DNA from: Tritrichomonas musculus
Taxonomy: Eukaryota > Parabasalia > Tritrichomonadida > Tritrichomonadidae
Length of the DNA: 40,548 nucleotides
Reading direction: 5' to 3'
NCBI GenBank assembly: GCA_039105265.1
Contig: JAPFFF010000136.1
Location: forward strand, 1 to 40,548
The position numbers and the translations under genes are program-made. This document shows, one piece after another, positions 11,824-24,675 of the stretch. Below the pieces are notes generated by a model. That model was not told the DNA's origin. It saw nothing but the letters and a program-made list of their open reading frames with translations, and ran no database searches. How positions within the stretch are numbered: the stretch's first letter is position 1; each line of letters opens with the position of its first letter.

Positions 11824-14070
11824 TGGGAGATAATCGATGCTGCTTGGAAGAGAATCGATGCTACTTGGAAGAGAATCGTTGTTGTTTGGAAGAGAATCGT
11901 TGTTGTTTGGAAGAGAATCGTTGTTGTTTGGAAGAGAATCGTTGTTGTTTGGAAGAGAATCGATGCTGCTTGGAAGAGAATCGTTGTTGTTTGGAAGAGA
12001 ATCGTTGTTGTTTGGAAGAGAATCGATGCTGCTTGGAAGAGAATCGATGCTGCTTGGAAGAGAATCGATGCTGCTTGGAAGAGAATCGTTGTTGTTTGGA
12101 AGAGAATCGTTGTTGTTTGGAAGAGAATCGTTGTTGTTTGGAAGAGAATCGTTGTTGTTTGGAAGAGAATCGTTGTTGTTTGGAAGAGAATCGTTGTTGT
12201 TTGGAAGAGAATCGATGCTGCTTGGAAGAGAATCGATGCTGCTTGGAAGAGAATCGATGCTGCTTGGAAGAGAATCGATGCTGCTTGGAAGAGAATCGTT
12301 GTTGTTTGGAAGAGAATCGATGCTGCTTGGAAGAGAATCGATGCTGCTTGGAAGAGAATCGTTGTTGTTTGGAAGAGAATCGTTGTTGTTTGGAAGAGAA
12401 TCGTTGTTGTTTGGAAGAGAATCGTTGTTGTTTGGAAGAGAATCGATGCTGCTTGGAAGAGAATCGATGCTGCTTGGAAGAGAATCGATGCTGCTTGGAA
12501 GAGAATCGTTGTTGTTTGGGAGATAATCGATGCTGCTTGGAAGAGAATCGATGCTGCTTGGAAGAGAATCGATGCTGCTTGGAAGAGAATCGTTGTTGTT
12601 TGGAAGAGAATCGATGCTGCTTGGAAGAGAATCGATGCTGCTTGGAAGAGAATCGTTGTTGTTTGGAAGAGAATCGTTGTTGTTTGGAAGAGAATCGATG
12701 CTGCTTGGAAGAGAATCGTTGTTGTTTGGAAGAGAATCGATGCTGCTTGGAAGAGAATCGATGCTGCTTGGAAGAGAATCGTTGTTGTTTGGAAGAGAAT
12801 CGTTGTTGTTTGGAAGAGAATCGATGCTGCTTGGAAGAGAATCGATGCTGCTTGGAAGAGAATCGTTGTTGTTTGGAAGAGAATCGATGCTGCTTGGAAG
12901 AGAATCGTTGTTGTTTGGGAGATAATCGATGCTGCTTGGAAGAGAATCGATGCTGCTTAGAAGAGAATCGATGCTGCTTGGAAGAGAATCGATGCTGCTT
13001 GGAAGAGAATCGATGCTGCTTGGAAGAGAATCGTTGTTGTTTGGGAGATAATCGATGCTGCTTGGAAGAGAATCGATGCTGCTTGGAAGAGAATCGTTGT
13101 TGTTTGGAAGAGAATCGTTGTTGTTTGGAAGAGAATCGTTGTTGTTTGGAAGAGAATCGTTGTTGTTTGGAAGAGAATCGATGCTGCTTGGAAGAGAATC
13201 GATGCTGCTTGGAAGAGAATCGTTGTTGTTTGGGAGATAATCGATGCTGCTTGGAAGAGAATCGATGCTGCTTGGAAGAGAATCGTTGTTGTTTGGAAGA
13301 GAATCGTTGTTGTTTGGAAGAGAATCGTTGTTGTTTGGAAGAGAATCGTTGTTGTTTGGAAGAGAATCGATGCTGCTTGGAAGAGAATCGATGCTGCTTG
13401 GAAGAGAATCGATGCTGCTTGGAAGAGAATCGTTGTTGTTTGGAAGAGAATCGATGCTGCTTGGAAGAGAATCGATGCTGCTTGGAAGAGAATCGATGCT
13501 GCTTGGAAGAGAATCGATGCTGCTTGGAAGAGAATCGATGCTGCTTGGAAGAGAATCGTTGTTGTTTGGAAGAGAATCGATGCTGCTTGGAAGAGAATCG
13601 ATGCTGCTTGGAAGAGAATCGATGCTGTTTGGAAGAGAATCGATGTTGTTTGGAAGAGAATCGATGCTGCTTGGAAGAGAATCGTTGTTGTTTGGAAGAG
13701 AATCGATGCTGCTTGGAAGAGAATCGTTGTTGTTTGGAAGAGAATCGTTGTTGTTTGGAAGAGAATCGTTGTTGTTTGGAAGAGAATCGTTGTTGTTTAG
13801 AAGAGAATCGATGCTGCTTGGAAGAGAATCGATGCTGCTTGGAAGAGAATCGATGCTGCTTGGAAGAGAATCGTTGTTGTTTGGAAGAGAATCGATGCTG
13901 CTTGGAAGAGAATCGATGCTGCTTGGAAGAGAATCGTTGTTGTTTGGAAGAGAATCGTTGTTGTTTGGAAGAGAATCGATGCTGCTTGGAAGAGAATCGT
14001 TGTTGTTTGGAAGAGAATCGTTGTTGTTTGGAAGAGAATCGATGCTGCTTGGAAGAGAATCGTTGTTGTT

Positions 14071-14427
14071 TGGGAGATAATCGATGCTGCTTGGAAGAGA
14101 ATCGATGCTGCTTGGAAGAGAATCGTTGTTGTTTGGAAGAGAATCGTTGTTGTTTGGAAGAGAATCGTTGTTGTTTGGAAGAGAATCGTTGTTGTTTGGA
14201 AGAGAATCGATGCTGCTTGGAAGAGAATCGATGCTGCTTGGAAGAGAATCGATGCTGCTTGGAAGAGAATCGTTGTTGTTTGGAAGAGAATCGATGCTGC
14301 TTGGAAGAGAATCGATGCTGCTTGGAAGAGAATCGATGCTGCTTGGAAGAGAATCGATGCTGCTTGGAAGAGAATCGATGCTGCTTGGAAGAGAATCGAT
14401 GCTGCTTGGAAGAGAATCGTTGTTGTT
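14071..14427 (+). repeat. 357-bp higher-order unit, version I
   Basis: GD, B, four A, three B, A, six B, A. Followed directly by another GD-led block at 14428. Confidence 0.92.
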
Positions 14428-14876
14428 TGGGAGATAATCGATGCTGCTTGGAAGAGAATCGATGCTGCTTGGAAGAGAATCGTTGTTGTTTGGAAGAGAA
14501 TCGTTGTTGTTTGGAAGAGAATCGTTGTTGTTTGGAAGAGAATCGTTGTTGTTTGGAAGAGAATCGATGCTGCTTGGAAGAGAATCGATGCTGCTTGGAA
14601 GAGAATCGATGCTGCTTGGAAGAGAATCGTTGTTGTTTGGAAGAGAATCGATGCTGCTTGGAAGAGAATCGATGCTGCTTGGAAGAGAATCGTTGTTGTT
14701 TGGAAGAGAATCGTTGTTGTTTGGAAGAGAATCGATGCTGCTTGGAAGAGAATCGTTGTTGTTTGGAAGAGAATCGATGCTGCTTGGAAGAGAATCGATG
14801 CTGCTTGGAAGAGAATCGATGCTGCTTGGAAGAGAATCGTTGTTGTTTGGAAGAGAATCGTTGTTGTTTGGGAGAT

Positions 14877-15784
14877 AATCGATGCTGCTTGGAAGAGAAT
14901 CGTTGTTGTTTGGGAGATAATCGATGCTGCTTGGAAGAGAATCGATGCTGCTTGGAAGAGAATCGATGCTGCTTGGAAGAGAATCGATGCTGCTTGGAAG
15001 AGAATCGTTGTTGTTTAGGAGATAATCGATGCTGCTTGGAAGAGAATCGATGCTGCTTGGAAGAGAATCGTTGTTGTTTGGAAGAGAATCGTTGTTGTTT
15101 GGAAGAGAATCGTTGTTGTTTGGAAGAGAATCGTTGTTGTTTGGAAGAGAATCGTTGTTGTTTGGAAGAGAATCGATGCTGCTTGGAAGAGAATCGATGC
15201 TACTTGGAAGAGAATCGTTGTTGTTTGGAAGAGAATCGTTGTTGTTTGGAAGAGAATCGTTGTTGTTTGGAAGAGAATCGATGCTGCTTGGAAGAGAATC
15301 GATGCTGCTTGGAAGAGAATCGTTGTTGTTTGGGAGATAATCGATGCTGCTTGGAAGAGAATCGATGCTGCTTGGAAGAGAATCGTTGTTGTTTGGAAGA
15401 GAATCGTTGTTGTTTGGAAGAGAATCGTTGTTGTTTGGAAGAGAATCGTTGTTGTTTGGAAGAGAATCGATGCTGCTTGGAAGAGAATCGATGCTGCTTG
15501 GAAGAGAATCGATGCTGCTTGGAAGAGAATCGTTGTTGTTTGGAAGAGAATCGATGCTGCTTGGAAGAGAATCGATGCTGCTTGGAAGAGAATCGATGCT
15601 GCTTGGAAGAGAATCGTTGTTGTTTGGAAGAGAATCGTTGTTGTTTGGAAGAGAATCGATGCTGCTTGGAAGAGAATCGTTGTTGTTTGGGAGATAATCG
15701 ATGCTGCTTGGAAGAGAATCGTTGTTGTTTGGAAGAGAATCGATGCTGCTTGGAAGAGAATCGATGCTGCTTGGAAGAGAATCG
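14877..15784 (+). repeat. 908-bp segment repeated at 1,197 bp, first copy
   Basis: This segment is matched base for base, as far as I can see, by 16074-16981 at an offset of 1,197 bp (57 units). It includes GD with four B, the GD unit that starts TAGGAG (15016), the GCTACT unit near 15198 and a complete version II 357-bp unit. The match is shorter than the period, so the two copies are separated by 289 bp of different unit order. Confidence 0.88.
15331..15687 (+). repeat. 357-bp higher-order unit, version II
   Basis: GD, B, four A, three B, A, three B, two A, B, A. It differs from version I only at units 14, 15 and 17-adjacent tail order: units 14 and 15 are A instead of B. Version II recurs at 16528, 17830, 22303, 23794, 25348 and, in the irregular domain, 37861. 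Confidence 0.92.
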
Positions 15785-16073
15785 TTGTTGTTTGGAAGAG
15801 AATCGATGCTGCTTGGAAGAGAATCGATGCTGCTTGGAAGAGAATCGTTGTTGTTTGGAAGAGAATCGTTGTTGTTTGGAAGAGAATCGATGCTGCTTGG
15901 AAGAGAATCGTTGTTGTTTGGAAGAGAATCGATGCTGCTTGGAAGAGAATCGATGCTGCTTGGAAGAGAATCGATGCTGCTTGGAAGAGAATCGTTGTTG
16001 TTTGGAAGAGAATCGATGCTGCTTGGAAGAGAATCGATGCTGCTTGGAAGAGAATCGTTGTTGTTTGGAAGAG

Positions 16074-16981
16074 AATCGATGCTGCTTGGAAGAGAATCGT
16101 TGTTGTTTGGGAGATAATCGATGCTGCTTGGAAGAGAATCGATGCTGCTTGGAAGAGAATCGATGCTGCTTGGAAGAGAATCGATGCTGCTTGGAAGAGA
16201 ATCGTTGTTGTTTAGGAGATAATCGATGCTGCTTGGAAGAGAATCGATGCTGCTTGGAAGAGAATCGTTGTTGTTTGGAAGAGAATCGTTGTTGTTTGGA
16301 AGAGAATCGTTGTTGTTTGGAAGAGAATCGTTGTTGTTTGGAAGAGAATCGTTGTTGTTTGGAAGAGAATCGATGCTGCTTGGAAGAGAATCGATGCTAC
16401 TTGGAAGAGAATCGTTGTTGTTTGGAAGAGAATCGTTGTTGTTTGGAAGAGAATCGTTGTTGTTTGGAAGAGAATCGATGCTGCTTGGAAGAGAATCGAT
16501 GCTGCTTGGAAGAGAATCGTTGTTGTTTGGGAGATAATCGATGCTGCTTGGAAGAGAATCGATGCTGCTTGGAAGAGAATCGTTGTTGTTTGGAAGAGAA
16601 TCGTTGTTGTTTGGAAGAGAATCGTTGTTGTTTGGAAGAGAATCGTTGTTGTTTGGAAGAGAATCGATGCTGCTTGGAAGAGAATCGATGCTGCTTGGAA
16701 GAGAATCGATGCTGCTTGGAAGAGAATCGTTGTTGTTTGGAAGAGAATCGATGCTGCTTGGAAGAGAATCGATGCTGCTTGGAAGAGAATCGATGCTGCT
16801 TGGAAGAGAATCGTTGTTGTTTGGAAGAGAATCGTTGTTGTTTGGAAGAGAATCGATGCTGCTTGGAAGAGAATCGTTGTTGTTTGGGAGATAATCGATG
16901 CTGCTTGGAAGAGAATCGTTGTTGTTTGGAAGAGAATCGATGCTGCTTGGAAGAGAATCGATGCTGCTTGGAAGAGAATCG
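16074..16981 (+). repeat. 908-bp segment repeated at 1,197 bp, second copy
   Basis: Partner of 14877-15784. It stops matching at the fifth unit after the GD at 16885, where a B unit replaces an A unit, next to the TTGAAAGAG variant at 16990. Confidence 0.88.
16528..16884 (+). repeat. 357-bp higher-order unit, version II
   Basis: Same order as at 15331. In copy 2 of the 7-kb repeat this position holds a truncated 14-unit form (23500) followed by a full one (23794). Confidence 0.92.
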
Positions 16982-17829
16982 ATGCTGCTTGAAAGAGAAT
17001 CGTTGTTGTTTGGAAGAGAATCGATGCTGCTTGGAAGAGAATCGTTGTTGTTTGGAAGAGAATCGTTGTTGTTTGGAAGAGAATCGATGCTGCTTGGAAG
17101 AGAATCGTTGTTGTTTGGGAGATAATCGATGCTGCTTGGAAGAGAATCGATGCTGCTTGGAAGAGAATCGATGCTGCTTGGAAGAGAATCGTTGTTGTTT
17201 GGAAGAGAATCGATGCTGCTTGGAAGAGAATCGATGCTGCTTGGAAGAGAATCGTTGTTGTTTGGAAGAGAATCGTTGTTGTTTGGAAGAGAATCGATGC
17301 TGCTTGGAAGAGAATCGTTGTTGTTTGGAAGAGAATCGATGCTGCTTGGAAGAGAATCGATGCTGCTTGGAAGAGAATCGTTGTTGTTTGGAAGAGAATC
17401 GTTGTTGTTTGGAAGAGAATCGATGCTGCTTGGAAGAGAATCGATGCTGCTTGGAAGAGAATCGTTGTTGTTTGGAAGAGAATCGATGCTGCTTGGAAGA
17501 GAATCGTTGTTGTTTGGGAGATAATCGATGCTGCTTGGAAGAGAATCGATGCTGCTTGGAAGAGAATCGATGCTGCTTGGAAGAGAATCGATGCTGCTTG
17601 GAAGAGAATCGATGCTGCTTGGAAGAGAATCGTTGTTGTTTGGGAGATAATCGATGCTGCTTGGAAGAGAATCGATGCTGCTTGGAAGAGAATCGTTGTT
17701 GTTTGGAAGAGAATCGTTGTTGTTTGGAAGAGAATCGTTGTTGTTTGGAAGAGAATCGTTGTTGTTTGGAAGAGAATCGATGCTGCTTGGAAGAGAATCG
17801 ATGCTGCTTGGAAGAGAATCGTTGTTGTT

Positions 17830-18186
17830 TGGGAGATAATCGATGCTGCTTGGAAGAGAATCGATGCTGCTTGGAAGAGAATCGTTGTTGTTTGGAAGAG
17901 AATCGTTGTTGTTTGGAAGAGAATCGTTGTTGTTTGGAAGAGAATCGTTGTTGTTTGGAAGAGAATCGATGCTGCTTGGAAGAGAATCGATGCTGCTTGG
18001 AAGAGAATCGATGCTGCTTGGAAGAGAATCGTTGTTGTTTGGAAGAGAATCGATGCTGCTTGGAAGAGAATCGATGCTGCTTGGAAGAGAATCGATGCTG
18101 CTTGGAAGAGAATCGTTGTTGTTTGGAAGAGAATCGTTGTTGTTTGGAAGAGAATCGATGCTGCTTGGAAGAGAATCGTTGTTGTT
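17830..18186 (+). repeat. 357-bp higher-order unit, version II
   Basis: Same order as at 15331; lies just before the junction of the two 7-kb copies. Confidence 0.92.
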
Positions 18187-21042
18187 TGGGAGATAATCGA
18201 TGCTGCTTGGAAGAGAATCGTTGTTGTTTGGAAGAGAATCGATGCTGCTTGGAAGAGAATCGATGCTGCTTGGAAGAGAATCGATGCTGCTTGGAAGAGA
18301 ATCGTTGTTGTTTGGAAGAGAATCGATGCTGCTTGGAAGAGAATCGATGCTGCTTGGAAGAGAATCGATGCTGCTTGGAAGAGAATCGTTGTTGTTTGGA
18401 AGAGAATCGTTGTTGTTTGGAAGAGAATCGTTGTTGTTTGGAAGAGAATCGTTGTTGTTTGGAAGAGAATCGTTGTTGTTTGGAAGAGAATCGTTGTTGT
18501 TTGGAAGAGAATCGTTGTTGTTTGGAAGAGAATCGATGCTGCTTGGAAGAGAATCGATGCTGCTTGGAAGAGAATCGTTGTTGTTTGGAAGAGAATCGTT
18601 GTTGTTTGGAAGAGAATCGTTGTTGTTTGGAAGAGAATCGTTGTTGTTTGGAAGAGAATCGTTGTTGTTTGGAAGAGAATCGTTGTTGTTTGGAAGAGAA
18701 TCGTTGTTGTTTGGAAGAGAATCGATGCTGCTTGGAAGAGAATCGATGCTGCTTGGAAGAGAATCGTTGTTGTTTGGGAGATAATCGATGCTGCTTGGAA
18801 GAGAATCGATGCTACTTGGAAGAGAATCGTTGTTGTTTGGAAGAGAATCGTTGTTGTTTGGAAGAGAATCGTTGTTGTTTGGAAGAGAATCGTTGTTGTT
18901 TGGAAGAGAATCGATGCTGCTTGGAAGAGAATCGTTGTTGTTTGGAAGAGAATCGTTGTTGTTTGGAAGAGAATCGATGCTGCTTGGAAGAGAATCGATG
19001 CTGCTTGGAAGAGAATCGATGCTGCTTGGAAGAGAATCGTTGTTGTTTGGAAGAGAATCGTTGTTGTTTGGAAGAGAATCGTTGTTGTTTGGAAGAGAAT
19101 CGTTGTTGTTTGGAAGAGAATCGTTGTTGTTTGGAAGAGAATCGTTGTTGTTTGGAAGAGAATCGTTGTTGTTTGGAAGAGAATCGATGCTGCTTGGAAG
19201 AGAATCGATGCTGCTTGGAAGAGAATCGATGCTGCTTGGAAGAGAATCGATGCTGCTTGGAAGAGAATCGTTGTTGTTTGGAAGAGAATCGATGCTGCTT
19301 GGAAGAGAATCGATGCTGCTTGGAAGAGAATCGTTGTTGTTTGGAAGAGAATCGTTGTTGTTTGGAAGAGAATCGTTGTTGTTTGGAAGAGAATCGTTGT
19401 TGTTTGGAAGAGAATCGATGCTGCTTGGAAGAGAATCGATGCTGCTTGGAAGAGAATCGATGCTGCTTGGAAGAGAATCGTTGTTGTTTGGGAGATAATC
19501 GATGCTGCTTGGAAGAGAATCGATGCTGCTTGGAAGAGAATCGATGCTGCTTGGAAGAGAATCGTTGTTGTTTGGAAGAGAATCGATGCTGCTTGGAAGA
19601 GAATCGATGCTGCTTGGAAGAGAATCGTTGTTGTTTGGAAGAGAATCGTTGTTGTTTGGAAGAGAATCGATGCTGCTTGGAAGAGAATCGTTGTTGTTTG
19701 GAAGAGAATCGATGCTGCTTGGAAGAGAATCGATGCTGCTTGGAAGAGAATCGTTGTTGTTTGGAAGAGAATCGTTGTTGTTTGGAAGAGAATCGATGCT
19801 GCTTGGAAGAGAATCGATGCTGCTTGGAAGAGAATCGTTGTTGTTTGGAAGAGAATCGATGCTGCTTGGAAGAGAATCGTTGTTGTTTGGGAGATAATCG
19901 ATGCTGCTTGGAAGAGAATCGATGCTGCTTAGAAGAGAATCGATGCTGCTTGGAAGAGAATCGATGCTGCTTGGAAGAGAATCGATGCTGCTTGGAAGAG
20001 AATCGTTGTTGTTTGGGAGATAATCGATGCTGCTTGGAAGAGAATCGATGCTGCTTGGAAGAGAATCGTTGTTGTTTGGAAGAGAATCGTTGTTGTTTGG
20101 AAGAGAATCGTTGTTGTTTGGAAGAGAATCGTTGTTGTTTGGAAGAGAATCGATGCTGCTTGGAAGAGAATCGATGCTGCTTGGAAGAGAATCGTTGTTG
20201 TTTGGGAGATAATCGATGCTGCTTGGAAGAGAATCGATGCTGCTTGGAAGAGAATCGTTGTTGTTTGGAAGAGAATCGTTGTTGTTTGGAAGAGAATCGT
20301 TGTTGTTTGGAAGAGAATCGTTGTTGTTTGGAAGAGAATCGATGCTGCTTGGAAGAGAATCGATGCTGCTTGGAAGAGAATCGATGCTGCTTGGAAGAGA
20401 ATCGTTGTTGTTTGGAAGAGAATCGATGCTGCTTGGAAGAGAATCGATGCTGCTTGGAAGAGAATCGATGCTGCTTGGAAGAGAATCGATGCTGCTTGGA
20501 AGAGAATCGATGCTGCTTGGAAGAGAATCGTTGTTGTTTGGAAGAGAATCGATGCTGCTTGGAAGAGAATCGATGCTGCTTGGAAGAGAATCGATGCTGT
20601 TTGGAAGAGAATCGATGTTGTTTGGAAGAGAATCGATGCTGCTTGGAAGAGAATCGTTGTTGTTTGGAAGAGAATCGATGCTGCTTGGAAGAGAATCGTT
20701 GTTGTTTGGAAGAGAATCGTTGTTGTTTGGAAGAGAATCGTTGTTGTTTGGAAGAGAATCGTTGTTGTTTGGAAGAGAATCGATGCTGCTTGGAAGAGAA
20801 TCGATGCTGCTTGGAAGAGAATCGATGCTGCTTGGAAGAGAATCGTTGTTGTTTGGAAGAGAATCGATGCTGCTTGGAAGAGAATCGATGCTGCTTGGAA
20901 GAGAATCGTTGTTGTTTGGAAGAGAATCGTTGTTGTTTGGAAGAGAATCGATGCTGCTTGGAAGAGAATCGTTGTTGTTTGGAAGAGAATCGTTGTTGTT
21001 TGGAAGAGAATCGATGCTGCTTGGAAGAGAATCGTTGTTGTT

Positions 21043-21399
21043 TGGGAGATAATCGATGCTGCTTGGAAGAGAATCGATGCTGCTTGGAAGAGAATCGTTG
21101 TTGTTTGGAAGAGAATCGTTGTTGTTTGGAAGAGAATCGTTGTTGTTTGGAAGAGAATCGTTGTTGTTTGGAAGAGAATCGATGCTGCTTGGAAGAGAAT
21201 CGATGCTGCTTGGAAGAGAATCGATGCTGCTTGGAAGAGAATCGTTGTTGTTTGGAAGAGAATCGATGCTGCTTGGAAGAGAATCGATGCTGCTTGGAAG
21301 AGAATCGATGCTGCTTGGAAGAGAATCGATGCTGCTTGGAAGAGAATCGATGCTGCTTGGAAGAGAATCGATGCTGCTTGGAAGAGAATCGTTGTTGTT
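21043..21399 (+). repeat. 357-bp higher-order unit, version I
   Basis: Partner of 14071-14427 at the 6,972-bp offset. Confidence 0.92.
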
Positions 21400-22302
21400 T
21401 GGGAGATAATCGATGCTGCTTGGAAGAGAATCGATGCTGCTTGGAAGAGAATCGTTGTTGTTTGGAAGAGAATCGTTGTTGTTTGGAAGAGAATCGTTGT
21501 TGTTTGGAAGAGAATCGTTGTTGTTTGGAAGAGAATCGATGCTGCTTGGAAGAGAATCGATGCTGCTTGGAAGAGAATCGATGCTGCTTGGAAGAGAATC
21601 GTTGTTGTTTGGAAGAGAATCGATGCTGCTTGGAAGAGAATCGATGCTGCTTGGAAGAGAATCGTTGTTGTTTGGAAGAGAATCGTTGTTGTTTGGAAGA
21701 GAATCGATGCTGCTTGGAAGAGAATCGTTGTTGTTTGGAAGAGAATCGATGCTGCTTGGAAGAGAATCGATGCTGCTTGGAAGAGAATCGATGCTGCTTG
21801 GAAGAGAATCGTTGTTGTTTGGAAGAGAATCGTTGTTGTTTGGGAGATAATCGATGCTGCTTGGAAGAGAATCGTTGTTGTTTGGGAGATAATCGATGCT
21901 GCTTGGAAGAGAATCGATGCTGCTTGGAAGAGAATCGATGCTGCTTGGAAGAGAATCGATGCTGCTTGGAAGAGAATCGTTGTTGTTTAGGAGATAATCG
22001 ATGCTGCTTGGAAGAGAATCGATGCTGCTTGGAAGAGAATCGTTGTTGTTTGGAAGAGAATCGTTGTTGTTTGGAAGAGAATCGTTGTTGTTTGGAAGAG
22101 AATCGTTGTTGTTTGGAAGAGAATCGTTGTTGTTTGGAAGAGAATCGATGCTGCTTGGAAGAGAATCGATGCTACTTGGAAGAGAATCGTTGTTGTTTGG
22201 AAGAGAATCGTTGTTGTTTGGAAGAGAATCGTTGTTGTTTGGAAGAGAATCGATGCTGCTTGGAAGAGAATCGATGCTGCTTGGAAGAGAATCGTTGTTG
22301 TT

Positions 22303-22659
22303 TGGGAGATAATCGATGCTGCTTGGAAGAGAATCGATGCTGCTTGGAAGAGAATCGTTGTTGTTTGGAAGAGAATCGTTGTTGTTTGGAAGAGAATCGT
22401 TGTTGTTTGGAAGAGAATCGTTGTTGTTTGGAAGAGAATCGATGCTGCTTGGAAGAGAATCGATGCTGCTTGGAAGAGAATCGATGCTGCTTGGAAGAGA
22501 ATCGTTGTTGTTTGGAAGAGAATCGATGCTGCTTGGAAGAGAATCGATGCTGCTTGGAAGAGAATCGATGCTGCTTGGAAGAGAATCGTTGTTGTTTGGA
22601 AGAGAATCGTTGTTGTTTGGAAGAGAATCGATGCTGCTTGGAAGAGAATCGTTGTTGTT
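22303..22659 (+). repeat. 357-bp higher-order unit, version II
   Basis: Partner of 15331-15687 at the 6,972-bp offset. Confidence 0.92.
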
Positions 22660-22932
22660 TGGGAGATAATCGATGCTGCTTGGAAGAGAATCGTTGTTGT
22701 TTGGAAGAGAATCGATGCTGCTTGGAAGAGAATCGATGCTGCTTGGAAGAGAATCGTTGTTGTTTGGAAGAGAATCGATGCTGCTTGGAAGAGAATCGAT
22801 GCTGCTTGGAAGAGAATCGTTGTTGTTTGGAAGAGAATCGTTGTTGTTTGGAAGAGAATCGATGCTGCTTGGAAGAGAATCGTTGTTGTTTGGAAGAGAA
22901 TCGATGCTGCTTGGAAGAGAATCGATGCTGCT

Positions 22933-22953
22933 TGGAAGAGAATCGTTGTTGTT
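22933..22953 (+). repeat. Single A unit replacing a B unit between duplicates
   Basis: Its partner at 15961-15981 is type B. All three diagnostic positions (14, 17, 20) differ together, while the neighbouring units on both sides are identical in the two copies. Confidence 0.88.
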
Positions 22954-23499
22954 TGGAAGAGAATCGTTGTTGTTTGGAAGAGAATCGATGCTGCTTGGAA
23001 GAGAATCGATGCTGCTTGGAAGAGAATCGTTGTTGTTTGGAAGAGAATCGATGCTGCTTGGAAGAGAATCGTTGTTGTTTGGGAGATAATCGATGCTGCT
23101 TGGAAGAGAATCGATGCTGCTTGGAAGAGAATCGATGCTGCTTGGAAGAGAATCGATGCTGCTTGGAAGAGAATCGTTGTTGTTTAGGAGATAATCGATG
23201 CTGCTTGGAAGAGAATCGATGCTGCTTGGAAGAGAATCGTTGTTGTTTGGAAGAGAATCGTTGTTGTTTGGAAGAGAATCGTTGTTGTTTGGAAGAGAAT
23301 CGTTGTTGTTTGGAAGAGAATCGTTGTTGTTTGGAAGAGAATCGATGCTGCTTGGAAGAGAATCGATGCTACTTGGAAGAGAATCGTTGTTGTTTGGAAG
23401 AGAATCGTTGTTGTTTGGAAGAGAATCGTTGTTGTTTGGAAGAGAATCGATGCTGCTTGGAAGAGAATCGATGCTGCTTGGAAGAGAATCGTTGTTGTT

Positions 23500-23793
23500 T
23501 GGGAGATAATCGATGCTGCTTGGAAGAGAATCGATGCTGCTTGGAAGAGAATCGTTGTTGTTTGGAAGAGAATCGTTGTTGTTTGGAAGAGAATCGTTGT
23601 TGTTTGGAAGAGAATCGTTGTTGTTTGGAAGAGAATCGATGCTGCTTGGAAGAGAATCGATGCTGCTTGGAAGAGAATCGATGCTGCTTGGAAGAGAATC
23701 GTTGTTGTTTGGAAGAGAATCGATGCTGCTTGGAAGAGAATCGTTGTTGTTTGGAAGAGAATCGATGCTGCTTGGAAGAGAATCGTTGTTGTT
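23500..23793 (+). repeat. 14-unit truncated higher-order unit
   Basis: Order is GD, B, four A, three B, A, B, A, B, A. The first eleven units match version II; three units are then missing before the next GD at 23794 starts a full version II copy. This accounts for the first 294-bp gain of the second 7-kb copy. Confidence 0.88.
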
Positions 23794-24150
23794 TGGGAGA
23801 TAATCGATGCTGCTTGGAAGAGAATCGATGCTGCTTGGAAGAGAATCGTTGTTGTTTGGAAGAGAATCGTTGTTGTTTGGAAGAGAATCGTTGTTGTTTG
23901 GAAGAGAATCGTTGTTGTTTGGAAGAGAATCGATGCTGCTTGGAAGAGAATCGATGCTGCTTGGAAGAGAATCGATGCTGCTTGGAAGAGAATCGTTGTT
24001 GTTTGGAAGAGAATCGATGCTGCTTGGAAGAGAATCGATGCTGCTTGGAAGAGAATCGATGCTGCTTGGAAGAGAATCGTTGTTGTTTGGAAGAGAATCG
24101 TTGTTGTTTGGAAGAGAATCGATGCTGCTTGGAAGAGAATCGTTGTTGTT
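23794..24150 (+). repeat. 357-bp higher-order unit, version II
   Basis: Complete version II, directly after the truncated copy. Confidence 0.92.
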
Positions 24151-24675
24151 TGGGAGATAATCGATGCTGCTTGGAAGAGAATCGTTGTTGTTTGGAAGAG
24201 AATCGATGCTGCTTGGAAGAGAATCGATGCTGCTTGGAAGAGAATCGATGCTGCTTGAAAGAGAATCGTTGTTGTTTGGAAGAGAATCGATGCTGCTTGG
24301 AAGAGAATCGTTGTTGTTTGGAAGAGAATCGTTGTTGTTTGGAAGAGAATCGTTGTTGTTTGGAAGAGAATCGTTGTTGTTTGGAAGAGAATCGTTGTTG
24401 TTTGGAAGAGAATCGTTGTTGTTTGGAAGAGAATCGTTGTTGTTTGGAAGAGAATCGATGCTGCTTGGAAGAGAATCGTTGTTGTTTGGAAGAGAATCGT
24501 TGTTGTTTGGAAGAGAATCGATGCTGCTTGGAAGAGAATCGTTGTTGTTTGGAAGAGAATCGTTGTTGTTTGGAAGAGAATCGTTGTTGTTTGGAAGAGA
24601 ATCGATGCTGCTTGGAAGAGAATCGATGCTGCTTGGAAGAGAATCGATGCTGCTTGGAAGAGAATCGTTGTTGTT
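24151..24675 (+). repeat. Expanded GD block (25 units versus 11)
   Basis: The partner at 16885-17115 has eleven units. Here the same opening, including the TTGAAAGAG variant at 24256, is followed by a run of seven A, then B, two A, B, three A, three B, A. The gain is 14 units (294 bp), the same length as the neighbouring gain at 23500 but with a different unit order. Confidence 0.87.

Larger units (their letters stand above)
11383..18388 (+). repeat. 7-kb higher-order repeat, copy 1
   Basis: This segment is repeated downstream at an offset that changes stepwise: 6,951 bp up to about 12.1 kb, 6,972 bp to about 16.77 kb, 7,266 bp near 16.9 kb, 7,560 bp near 17.1-17.5 kb, and 7,518 bp from about 17.65 kb. 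Every step is a whole number of 21-bp units. Shared rare variants confirm the pairing: TTAGAAG at 12959, mixed tails at 13609 and 13630, GD units beginning TAGGAG at 15016 and 16213, and TTGAAAGAG at 16990. Copy-specific changes are few: A at 13799 (G in copy 2) and a B unit at 15961 (A in copy 2). Confidence 0.9.
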
